Assembly (NCBI GenBank): GCA_022562455.1
Contig: JADFPG010000012.1
Span: 1-32,824, forward strand
Source: Fidelibacterota bacterium
Lineage (GTDB): Bacteria > Fidelibacterota > Marinisomatia > Marinisomatales > SCKK01
Direction of reading: 5' to 3'
DNA: 32,824 nt
Part shown: positions 16,285 through 24,307 of the stretch, piece by piece
Position numbering within the stretch: position 1 is the stretch's first letter
Layout: every line of letters starts with the position of its first letter
Notes under the pieces: model-generated
What the model saw: only the letters and a program-made list of their open reading frames with translations
Databases searched by the model: none
Told to the model about the DNA's origin: nothing
Made by a program: the position numbers and the translations under genes

Positions 16285-16855
16285 ATTTTCAGGATTCGGT
16301 GGCCAGGGAATCATAAAATCCGGTACTCTTATCGGTAAAGCAGCTTCTCTTTACGATGATAAATTCGCAACCATGACCCAGAATTTCGGGCCCGAGGCAC
16401 GAGGCGGAGCGTGTTCTGCACAATTAGTTATATCTGAAAAACCAGTTCTTTACCCTTATATCGTTCGTCCGGAAATTCTGGTTAGCATGTCCCAGGAAGC
16501 ATATGAAAAATTTCTTGATGACCTGGTTCCCAATGGCATTCTTCTCATCGATTCAGATCTTGTAAAGCCCCATAATATCCGGAAAGATGTAAACATGTAT
16601 AGTATTTCTTCCACCCGTATTGCCGAGGAAATGGGAAACCGAATTTTCGCAAACGTGGTTATGGTTGGGTTTTTCACTGCCATCACAAATATAGTGGAAC
16701 CGGATGCAGTAAAAAAAGCTCTTCCCGGTTCCGTACCAGAGCGCTTTATCGACAAAAATATAGAAGCTTTCAATAAAGGGTATCAATACGGAATAGATAT
16801 CCTTGAAAAAACGAAAACAAAACAAAAGAAAAAGAAAGAAAAAACAGAAGCTTAA
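16274..16855 (+). CDS. korC: 2-oxoacid:ferredoxin oxidoreductase, gamma subunit
   Basis: The 193-residue gamma chain starts MDIRFSGFGGQGIIKSG and contains FGPEARGGACSAQLVIS (about 37-53) and NVVMVGFFTAITNIV, all family marks. I start it at the ATG at 16274, inside the last codons of korB. An upstream in-frame start at 16241 would add residues unlike the family. The C-terminus ends in a Lys-rich tail (about 25 residues, mostly K with T, Q and E) that looks disordered and is not typical. Confidence 0.9.
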   Translation: MDIRFSGFGGQGIIKSGTLIGKAASLYDDKFATMTQNFGPEARGGACSAQLVISEKPVLYPYIVRPEILVSMSQEAYEKFLDDLVPNGILLIDSDLVKPHNIRKDVNMYSISSTRIAEEMGNRIFANVVMVGFFTAITNIVEPDAVKKALPGSVPERFIDKNIEAFNKGYQYGIDILEKTKTKQKKKKEKTEA

Positions 16856-16895
16856 TTCGGTTTACATAGAGTGGTATATTAAAAAACTGCGCCAA

Positions 16896-19217
16896 ATGAA
16901 CAGATCAAACACATTTACATTTCAAAATAAACCGGACCAATTATATCAGTTAGGCATCACCGAACCGTCCCCATGTACCCTAGCCTGTCCTGCAGGTGTG
17001 AATGTAAAATCCTATGTTTCTCTAATTTCATCAGGGCGTTTCCAGGAAGCCCTGAACGTGGTAAGAGAACGAAATCCCCTCCCCGGGATATGTGGTCGGA
17101 TTTGCTCACATCCTTGTGAAGCAACCTGCAGCAGGAATGAAATAGACTCACCTGTAGCTATCTCCTGGCTGAAGCGCTTCGTGGCAGACTACGAATTGAA
17201 CCATCCCGGAACAAAGCCGAAAAAAATTAAACAAACCCGAAAAGAAAACATTGCTATCATCGGCTCCGGACCAGCGGGACTCACTGCAGCCAACGACTTG
17301 ATCCGACTAGGGTATGGAGTAACTATTTTCGAAGCACTGCAAAAGCCCGGTGGAATGCTTATTACAGGGATTCCATCTTTTCGACTGCCCCGGGATATCG
17401 TAAAAGTGGAAATTGATGCAATAAAAGCACTAGGAGTTAAAATCAAAACCAATAATAAAATTAAAGGGAAAGATGCCATCAAAAAGTTGATGAGCGATGG
17501 ATTTGACACTGTGTTTCTGGCAGTGGGCGCCCATAAAGGGAAAAAACTCCGTATCCCCGGTGAAGATACATCTAGAGGGATTATTAATTGTGTGGACTTT
17601 TCAAATCAGGTGCATCTGGGTACTGCCCCTAACTTGGGGAAAAAAGTAATTGTCATCGGCGGCGGAAATGTTGCGATAGACACGGCCAGGACCGCGCTGC
17701 GTGTCGGGGCGCAGGAGGTTCAGCTTTATTGCCTTGAATCCAGAAAGGAAATGCCGGCCTTTGAACATGAAATTGAGCAAGCGGAAAAGGAAGGAGTTGT
17801 CGTCAATCCTTCCTGGGGACCCAAACAGATCTTAAGCCGGAATGGGAGTGTAACCGGTGTCGAGTTCAGAAACTGCATTTCTGTGTTTGATTCTGAGGGG
17901 CGGTTCAATCCTGCTTACAGCGAGGAGACCAAGTGCGTAAATACCGAGATGGTGATATCTGCTATCGGCCAAGATCTGGATCTGGATTTTCTGGGGAAGG
18001 ATCATAAACTAAAAATAACCAAACGGAATACATTTGAAGTAGATAAGGATACGCTTTCGACTTCCATGAACGGTGTTTTTGCCGGAGGAGATGCTGTCTT
18101 GGGGGCCAGCACTGTTATTGACGCCATTGCTCAAGGTCACATTGCCGCCCGGTCCATTCATCGTTATTTGAATCATAAACCACTGCAACAGGATAAAAGA
18201 ACCGGCTCGCCCCAAGAATGGGAATTCAAGGTGGAACCAACCTTGCATGAAAAATCAAAACGGGCAACAATGCCTATGATGGACATTCCTGGAAGAAAGA
18301 ACAATTTCACAGAAGTGGAATCCGGGTTTGACGAGGCAACCGCCATTGCGGAAGCCAGCCGCTGTCTGCGTTGTGGTCCCTGCAGTGAATGTTTCATTTG
18401 CATGCCGGAATGCGGAAAAGAAGTGGCTTTGATTTCCGGACCAAATGGGCAGGAGGCTTCTGTTTTCCGCATACCCCCTCTATACAAAACCCTGGACCCG
18501 GCTCATTCCCCTTGGGATGGATCTCTGGTAACTGGAAAGAATATAGTACCGGTACGATTGAATGCATTAATTCCTTTTGTGAACGAAACTCTCTGCCGCG
18601 GGTGTGGAGATTGTGTAGATGTCTGTGATTACGATGCGGTGAAACTGATACCTAAAACTGATGAAATTTCTATAGCTAAAATTAACGATGACATCTGCCG
18701 GGCCTGCGGAACCTGTGTAGCCGTTTGTTCTCCAAGCGCCATTATTCCAAGATATTTCAATCAAGTTTGGCTTGACCAAAAATTCAACGCCATGGATCCA
18801 AATAAGAAGAATGTGGTGGTCTTTACCTGCCAGTGGAATGGATCCCATATCGAAGGGGCAGCCTTTCCAGATTTCCAATCAAAAAATACAAATATCCTGT
18901 TTGTCCATTTCATGTGTTCCGGCAGGCTGGAGTCATCTTTCATTTTCCGGGCTTTAAACAAGGGAGCCGACGGAGTATTGGTTACAAGTTGCAGTGCCGG
19001 TGAATGCCATTATGATTTCGGTGTTAGTCAGGCCCAAAAGACCGTGAAGACCACTCGCCAGCTTATTCATCTCCTGGGGTTGGATTCGAAAAGGTTTGCG
19101 TATTCGCAGATCCTGGGGGCAGACCCGGAAGCGTTCATTCAGGCGGTGAATGAATTTATCAAAGCACTTCCATCCAAAGATCAGCCTGAATCTGTGAGTA
19201 AAATCAATGAACCTTAA
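16896..19217 (+). CDS. GltD/NfnB-like NAD(P)H flavoprotein fused to ferredoxin and MvhD domains
   Basis: A 773-residue fusion. About 20-110 is the Cys-rich N-terminal Fe-S domain of glutamate-synthase small subunits (CTLACPAGVNV, GICGRICSHPCEATC). The FAD fold follows with IIGSGPAGL (121-129), then an NAD(P)H fold with VIGGGNVAIDTARTAL (253-268) and GVFAGGDAV (393-401). A cysteine cluster CLRCGPCSECFICMPEC lies at 490-506. Two [4Fe-4S] motifs are CRGCGDCVDVC (567-577) and CRACGTCVAVC (601-611). An MvhD-like domain spans about 639-770 (FTCQWNGSHIEG, MCSGRLES, CSAGECHYDFG). The likely role is moving electrons between NAD(P)H and the Hdr module. I prefer the start at 16896; an in-frame start at 16803 lies inside korC and encodes only Lys-rich sequence. 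No strong ribosome binding site is seen. Confidence 0.85.
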   Translation: MNRSNTFTFQNKPDQLYQLGITEPSPCTLACPAGVNVKSYVSLISSGRFQEALNVVRERNPLPGICGRICSHPCEATCSRNEIDSPVAISWLKRFVADYELNHPGTKPKKIKQTRKENIAIIGSGPAGLTAANDLIRLGYGVTIFEALQKPGGMLITGIPSFRLPRDIVKVEIDAIKALGVKIKTNNKIKGKDAIKKLMSDGFDTVFLAVGAHKGKKLRIPGEDTSRGIINCVDFSNQVHLGTAPNLGKKVIVIGGGNVAIDTARTALRVGAQEVQLYCLESRKEMPAFEHEIEQAEKEGVVVNPSWGPKQILSRNGSVTGVEFRNCISVFDSEGRFNPAYSEETKCVNTEMVISAIGQDLDLDFLGKDHKLKITKRNTFEVDKDTLSTSMNGVFAGGDAVLGASTVIDAIAQGHIAARSIHRYLNHKPLQQDKRTGSPQEWEFKVEPTLHEKSKRATMPMMDIPGRKNNFTEVESGFDEATAIAEASRCLRCGPCSECFICMPECGKEVALISGPNGQEASVFRIPPLYKTLDPAHSPWDGSLVTGKNIVPVRLNALIPFVNETLCRGCGDCVDVCDYDAVKLIPKTDEISIAKINDDICRACGTCVAVCSPSAIIPRYFNQVWLDQKFNAMDPNKKNVVVFTCQWNGSHIEGAAFPDFQSKNTNILFVHFMCSGRLESSFIFRALNKGADGVLVTSCSAGECHYDFGVSQAQKTVKTTRQLIHLLGLDSKRFAYSQILGADPEAFIQAVNEFIKALPSKDQPESVSKINEP

Positions 19218-19234
19218 ATAATGGCGGAAACTCC

Positions 19235-20401
19235 ATGAGTAGTACACTAACAGAATCGATTAAAAAAACCAACGCCTATGCCTGCCTGGAATGTGGAAAA
19301 TGTACCAGTGTCTGCCCTGTTGCCCTTTTCCGATATAACGGTTCTGTGGGAACCAGATTCTCCCCAAGAATGATGCTGACAAAAGCAGTACGTCGGAATT
19401 ATGATGATCTTTTTCATGATTATGATCTATGGAGCTGCCTGACATGCCGGAAGTGCGATTTGTATTGTCCCTCTAATATCCATTACATCGATCTGATACA
19501 ATTTCTCAGATCGAGTGCCACCGATTCAGGGATCGATTGTGGAAAATGTTCCCACTCCGGAGCTCTACAAGCTCTGTCAAGAATTATGACTGCCAAGGAC
19601 TTAAAACCTAACCGCTTAGATTGGGTCACGGAAGATTTGGAGATTTCAACTGACGGAGACACGCTCTATTTCGTGGGGTGTGCCCCCTATTTCGATGCTT
19701 TTTTCACTGATCTCGATCTGTCTGTTTTAGACGCAGCACGAAGCAGCATAGCCATTCTGAACAAATTAGGCATCTCTCCTGTTCTTCTCGCCGATGAACG
19801 ATGTTGTGGTCATGATTTGTTTTGGAATGGTGATGTAGAGACATTCAAGAGACTTGCAGAATACAATGTCTCAGCTATAAAGAATGCGGGAATAAAAACC
19901 ATTTTATTTTCCTGCGCTGAATGCCTGAATGCCTTTAAAAAATTATATCCGGAAAATGGTTTTGCAATCAAAGCAGAATTGAAACATATGAGTCAATTTT
20001 TAGCAGAAAAGATTTCTGCAGGTGAATTGGAATTAGCATCCTCTGACAAAGAGTTAACCTATCACGATCCCTGTCGGTTAGGAAGACATCTTGGCATTTA
20101 TGATGAACCCAGACAGGTTCTCAGTTCAAATAACGACTCCCATTTTTATGAGATGAAACAGAGCGGAAAGAGGTCACTTTGCTGTGGCGTCAGCGCCTGG
20201 ATGAATTGTGATATCACAGCGAAGGCTATTCAGATAGAACGGTTAAATCAGGCAAAGGAAACAGGAGCCGAAGTCTTGGCGGTGGCATGTCCGAAATGCC
20301 AAATTCACCTTATCTGCACCCTAAAAAATGTCCCGTCAAATAAAAATTATGATATTGAGATACGTGATATCTCATCTATTACCTTAGAAAGAATGGAATA
20401 G
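19235..20401 (+). CDS. HdrC-HdrB fusion (heterodisulfide-reductase-like, HdrD type)
   Basis: The 388 residues join an HdrC part with two [4Fe-4S] motifs, CLECGKCTSVCP and CLTCRKCDLYCP (about 18-75), to an HdrB part with two CCG domains. The first is GCAPYF...CCGHD...CAEC and the second DPCRLG...CCGVS...CPKC, with 40/34 and 35/33 residues between the cysteine groups. Both are complete, so both noncubane clusters of HdrB can form. In methanogens this subunit reduces CoM-S-S-CoB; in bacteria the disulfide or other acceptor is usually unknown. It starts 17 bp after the flavoprotein gene and is separated from hdrA by a purine-rich 180-bp spacer. Confidence 0.88.
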   Translation: MSSTLTESIKKTNAYACLECGKCTSVCPVALFRYNGSVGTRFSPRMMLTKAVRRNYDDLFHDYDLWSCLTCRKCDLYCPSNIHYIDLIQFLRSSATDSGIDCGKCSHSGALQALSRIMTAKDLKPNRLDWVTEDLEISTDGDTLYFVGCAPYFDAFFTDLDLSVLDAARSSIAILNKLGISPVLLADERCCGHDLFWNGDVETFKRLAEYNVSAIKNAGIKTILFSCAECLNAFKKLYPENGFAIKAELKHMSQFLAEKISAGELELASSDKELTYHDPCRLGRHLGIYDEPRQVLSSNNDSHFYEMKQSGKRSLCCGVSAWMNCDITAKAIQIERLNQAKETGAEVLAVACPKCQIHLICTLKNVPSNKNYDIEIRDISSITLERME

Positions 20402-20500
20402 AAGAATGAAGAGATGGAAGATGGATGATGGGTGATGGGTGATGGGAAAAGGAGTAATGGAGAAATGGAGATATGGAGTAGTGGAGGAATGGCATAAAGG
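20402..20500 (+). repeat. Purine-rich low-complexity spacer
   Basis: Between hdrCB and hdrA the plus strand is almost all A and G with repeated GATGGGT and ATGGAG units. It includes three GGG runs in GGGTGATGGGTGATGGG. It could be a degenerate microsatellite. A strong AGAGGAG ribosome binding site for hdrA follows at about 20567-20573. Confidence 0.6.
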
Positions 20501-20580
20501 CAAAGTTTGAAGTATGGCAATTTCTCAAAATCAATGAGTGCAATTATTACGACTTCAATAATCAAAGAGGAGAAGAGTGA

Positions 20581-23067
20581 ATGACTAACAATGGTTTGAG
20601 GATCGGCGTGTTTGTTTGTGAATGTGGGTCAAACATTGCCGGATCATTAGACTGCGATGCTGTAAGAGACTATGCTGCAACCCTTCCGGATGTCGTCTGT
20701 GCCGTGAAGAACAGATACACATGTTCGGAACCGGGTCAGAAGGAAATCAAGAAGTACATCAAGGAACACAACCTGAATCGAATTGTTGTTGCTTCCTGCA
20801 CACCAAGAATGCATGAGATAACTTTTCGTAAATGTGTCTCTGAAGTAGGATTGAATCCTTATCTGATGGATATGGCAAACATCCGTGAGCATTGCAGTTG
20901 GACTCATCTTAATAACTGGGACGGCGCCACGGAAAAAGCAAAAGATATTGTGAAAATTACTGTGGCGAGAACCAGACTATTACAACCTCAGACAGAAACT
21001 GAAATTCCTGTCTTGAAAGATGTGCTTGTCATCGGAGGCGGCATTGCAGGCATACAGACATCTCTCGATCTTGCCGATGCAGGTTATCAGGTCCATTTGG
21101 TAGAAAAGGAGGCATCCATTGGTGGGATCATGGCGAGGTTGGACAAGACCTTTCCCACTATGGATTGTTCCATATGAATACTCGGACCCAAGATGATGGA
21201 TGTCGGTCGACATCCCCGAGTTAACCTTCTGACCTTCAGCGAAATCGAAGACATTTCCGGATACATCGGAAACTTTCAGGTCACTGTCCGGAAAAAAGTA
21301 CGTTTTGTGGACGAAGCTGAATGCAATGCCTGTGCGGAATGTGAAAAAGTGTGTCCCATGGTGGTTCCCGATGAATTTCAACTTGGCTTTTCATCCCGGA
21401 AAGCCATTTATATGCCATTCCCTCAAGCGGTCCCCTCCGTCTATATCTTAAATGAAAGTGACTGTCTGGGTCATAATCCAATTGCCTGTGGCAAATGTGC
21501 TGATGTCTGTGAAAAGGATTGTATCGATTTCGATATGAAAGACGAAATTATTGAATTTGAAGTGGGAGCGGTTATTGTGGCGACAGGGATGGAGGTTTAC
21601 GACCCCACAGAGTTGGACGAATATGGTTATACTCGATATGAAAATGTCATTACCAGTATGGAGTTAGAGAGGCTTATCTCTGCCGGAGGTCCCACCGAGG
21701 GTCATTTCATTCGTCCCACCGATCAAAATACACCCAAGCGGATTGCTTTTATTCAATGTGTGGGTTCCCGTACTCTCAACGGCAAAGGAAACCCATATTG
21801 TAGCACAATTTGTTGCATGAACACAATAAAAAACAGCTTGTTATTAAAGGATCACAATCCTGACATAGATATTAAAGTCTTTTATATGGATATTCGAGCA
21901 TATGGCAAAGGATTTGAAGATCTCTATCAACGCAGCAAACAGGCAGGTGTCCAATACATTCGTGGAATTCCTGGAGAAGCTTATGAAAACCCTACTACAA
22001 AGAACATTTCTCTTACCGTTGAAGATACTATCACAGGTTCTCTTGAAGAACATGAATTCGATTTGGTGGTTTTGGCTTTGGGAGTAATTCCTCGACATGA
22101 CACCGAGTTTATCCGGAAGAACCTTTCTTTATCAAAGACTGAAGACGGGTTTCTCATGGAGTCACACCCAAAACTCAGGCCCGTAGATGCCCCGACAGGT
22201 GGAGTCTTTTTTGCCGGGTGTGTGGAATCACCCAAGGATATCAAAGAGAGCGTCACCCAAGCCGGAGCAGCAGCGGCACGGGCACAGATTTTACTGAATG
22301 CAGGGAAAATCAGTGTGGAAGCCATCACTTCAGAATGCCTGACTGACTTTTGCACCGGTTGTGGAGTTTGTGTGAAAGTTTGCCCCTTTAATGCAATCAC
22401 AGGCGGTGATGCCAAGCTAAAGATACCTGTGGAGATGATTGAGGCAGCCTGCAAGGGATGTGGTACTTGTGCAGCCGAATGTAACTTTGATGCCATCCTA
22501 ATGAGGCATTTTGAAGACGCCCAGATAATTGCTCAGATTGATGCTGTACTTGATGAAAACCCGATGGAAAAAATTATTGTGTTTGCTTGCAACTGGTGTT
22601 CCTATGCAGGAGCAGACCTTGCTGGGCTTTCCCGGCTTCAGTATCCTCTGAGTCAACGAGTAATTCGTACCATGTGCAGCGGTCGAGTAGATTCAAAATT
22701 CATACTTCATGCATTTGAAAATGGCGCCCCCATCGTGCTTGTGTCCGGTTGTCATTTCGCTGATTGCCATTACATCGATGCGAATCGGTGGACACAAAAA
22801 CGTGTAGACAAACTGTGGGATAAGTTAGAAAAATTGGGAATCCGTCCTGAAAGACTTCAGTTAGAATGGATCAGCGCTGCAGAAGGTCAAAAGTGGGTAA
22901 AAACAATGAATGAGCTTGAGGAGATGAGAATACAGGTCACCCAAGAAGAAATAGAACATACTATAAAAATGCTGAAAGAAGACAGAGACAGGGCGGAACG
23001 AAAATCAAAAGCAAAGAAATCCCTGACGGATTTGATAAAAAAAGAACCGGTCAAAGCAATTGCATAG
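20581..23067 (+). CDS. hdrA: HdrA-MvhD fusion, selenocysteine-containing flavin-bifurcating subunit
   Basis: HdrA holds the FAD that bifurcates electrons in heterodisulfide reductase complexes. Two ORFs split by UGA at 21175-21177 are in the same frame and join as one 828-residue protein with Sec199. The context FPTMDCSI-U-ILGPKM matches the invariant HdrA motif DCSxCILxPKM, with Sec replacing Cys. The N-terminal domain has VFVCECG. FAD binding is by VIGGGIAGIQTSLDLADAGY. Ferredoxin motifs are CNACAECEKVC (248-258) and CGKCADVCEKDC (303-314). The HdrA-specific cluster is C393...C407-STI-CC411/412. C-terminal ferredoxin motifs lie at 591-601 and 624-634. A fused MvhD domain (about 665-800) has ACNWCSYAGADLAG, MCSGRVDS and SGCHFADCHY, followed by a charged tail. 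It is the last large gene of the cluster. Sec-HdrA is known in methanococci and some anaerobic bacteria. Confidence 0.95.
21180..21221 (+). promoter_or_regulatory. SECIS element of hdrA
   Basis: Two stacked stems follow the UGA. The lower stem is ACTCGG (21180-21185) with CCGAGT (21216-21221). A 12-base 5' internal loop leads to the upper stem GGATGTC (21198-21204) with GACATCC (21209-21215), closed by the loop GGTC. The loop starts 28 bases after the UGA and opens with G, as bacterial SECIS elements require for SelB binding. Thirteen perfect pairs inside a coding region are unlikely by chance. Confidence 0.9.
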
Positions 23068-23085
23068 TCAAATGAATGGGTAGGT

Positions 23086-23189
23086 AAAAGATGTCATCTT
23101 TTAGTTTGAATGTTCATAAGATCTTCGTCAAACAATTGCCTGCCTGTTGGCAGACAGGGAAAATTGGCGATAAAGATGACATCTTTTTT
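23086..23189 (+). terminator. Inverted-repeat terminator region after hdrA
   Basis: AAAAGATGTCATCTTTT (23086-23102) and AAAGATGACATCTTTTTT (23172-23189) are each near-palindromic and are also reverse complements of one another. The second, ending in six T, is a plausible intrinsic terminator for the kor-hdr transcript. A REP-like hairpin (23139-23158) lies between them. Confidence 0.65.
23139..23158. repeat. REP-like palindrome
   Basis: CCTGCCTG pairs with CAGACAGG (one mismatch) around TTGG. It shares the GGCAGACAGGG / GGCGGACAGGG ending with the elements in the tRNA region. Confidence 0.55.
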
Positions 23190-23247
23190 CATCCGGTTTT
23201 CTGTTTTTCGGTCAAGCACTAATTAACTAATACATAATAATCAAAAT

Positions 23248-23412
23248 ATGGAAGAAGCTAATTTCAAATGTTTGCGTTGCGGTCATGAATACAGAGGACC
23301 CTATGATAGAAAAGTCCCAATAGAGCGGACTTGTCCACAATGTAACAGTAACAGTGTCCGTAGAATCAAGAAAATGCCGTTGACCCGGATTTCTCGCAAA
23401 AGGTCGTTATGA
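23248..23412 (+). CDS. Small zinc-ribbon protein
   Basis: A 54-residue protein with CLRCGHEY (Cys9, Cys12) and TCPQCNS (Cys29, Cys32), the four-cysteine zinc ribbon of FmdB/rubredoxin-like small proteins, then a basic C-terminus (RRIKKMPLTRISRKRS). No function can be assigned. It lies 180 bp after hdrA and after the putative terminator, so it may be separately transcribed. Similar small zinc ribbons do occur beside redox gene clusters. It is unlikely to be random because both CxxC pairs are well spaced and codon use matches its neighbours. Confidence 0.7.
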   Translation: MEEANFKCLRCGHEYRGPYDRKVPIERTCPQCNSNSVRRIKKMPLTRISRKRSL

Positions 23413-23625
23413 GAGGGTGCAGATGTTTATAAATACAAGGCTTACAAAGAAAATTGAACGGAAACGTACTGGACAGTCCGTTGAGTACAATTTTCAAGTA
23501 AAACACAGTAGTTATGAACAGATTCACCATCGTAATAGAGTTTTGGTGAGAAATGCGGGTTAAAACCGCCAGCTCGACAGTAAAAATTTAAATTTTCAAA
23601 AACGGAATAATTAAACAGGAGGAAA

Positions 23626-24210
23626 ATGATGCAATTATATGAACCGCATTTTTTTCGTGCTTTTGTTAAAGTCAGTAAGGCAATTAGTTCAACGCTGGAT
23701 TTGCAAGAAGTTCTGGACCTCATCGTAAAAAATGCCATAGACGCTCTAAAATTAAAAGCAGGAGCAATCAGTTTGTGGAACAAACAAGAAAATCGACTGG
23801 AAATGATAACTCATCTAAACCTGAGCCAGGACTTTCTGAACAAAGGTCCTGTATATGCTGATAAAAGCATGCCAAGAGCCCTCACTTCTCGGGAGCCTGT
23901 CATTATTCCTAACATAGAATATGACGATCAACTTCAATATCCCGAAGCATGTCGTAAAGAAGGAATCAAAGCGCTTCTGTCAATTCCTATCATTTTCAAA
24001 GATGATGTAATTGGTGTGTTGCGTTTATACAATTCCAAAGTCAGAGCATTCACCGAGGAAGAGATAGAGTTTATGACAGCTCTTGCGGAACAGGGAGGTG
24101 TGACTATCAATAATGCTCTCTTTATGGACCAACTAAAAAAAGATCATCAAAGGGAAATGGATGATCTATGGAACTGGTTTAGTGATATGACAAATTTACC
24201 GGGGTACTAA
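23626..24210 (+). CDS. GAF-domain protein
   Basis: The 194 residues are essentially one GAF domain. An N-terminal helix (FVKVSKAISSTLDLQEVLDLIVKNA) resembles the linkers of signalling GAFs. The core has AGAISLWNKQENRLEMITH, then PVIIPNIEYDDQLQYPEACRKEGIKALLSIPIIFKDDVIGVLRLY, and FTEEEIEFMTALAEQGGVTINNALF closes the domain. There is no output domain, so it may bind a small molecule or sense redox state and act through a partner. A perfect AGGAGG site lies four bases before the ATG at 23626; a second ATG follows at once at 23629. It lies downstream of the hdr cluster and may be its sensor, which is inference only. Confidence 0.85.
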   Translation: MMQLYEPHFFRAFVKVSKAISSTLDLQEVLDLIVKNAIDALKLKAGAISLWNKQENRLEMITHLNLSQDFLNKGPVYADKSMPRALTSREPVIIPNIEYDDQLQYPEACRKEGIKALLSIPIIFKDDVIGVLRLYNSKVRAFTEEEIEFMTALAEQGGVTINNALFMDQLKKDHQREMDDLWNWFSDMTNLPGY

Positions 24211-24307
24211 TTGTACACTATTCTCTAAAAAGGGGAAATCTCTCAAATATATTAACCAGTAACTGTATTGTCTAAAAGGTATCACTATAAGAGGACTTTA
24301 TCCCAGC

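Noticed and set aside
16803-16895. N-terminal extension of the GltD-MvhD protein from 16803
   Set aside because: It lies in the 3' end of korC in another frame and encodes only Lys-rich sequence unlike the family.
20402-20480. Short CRISPR-like array
   Set aside because: Repeat units are only 6-8 bases, purine-rich and without spacers; it is low-complexity sequence. No CRISPR array or cas gene is seen in the window.
20581-23067. Two separate HdrA genes, or an hdrA pseudogene with a nonsense mutation
   Set aside because: Both halves are in one frame, the UGA falls on the known Sec/Cys position, a SECIS follows, and a selD is nearby.
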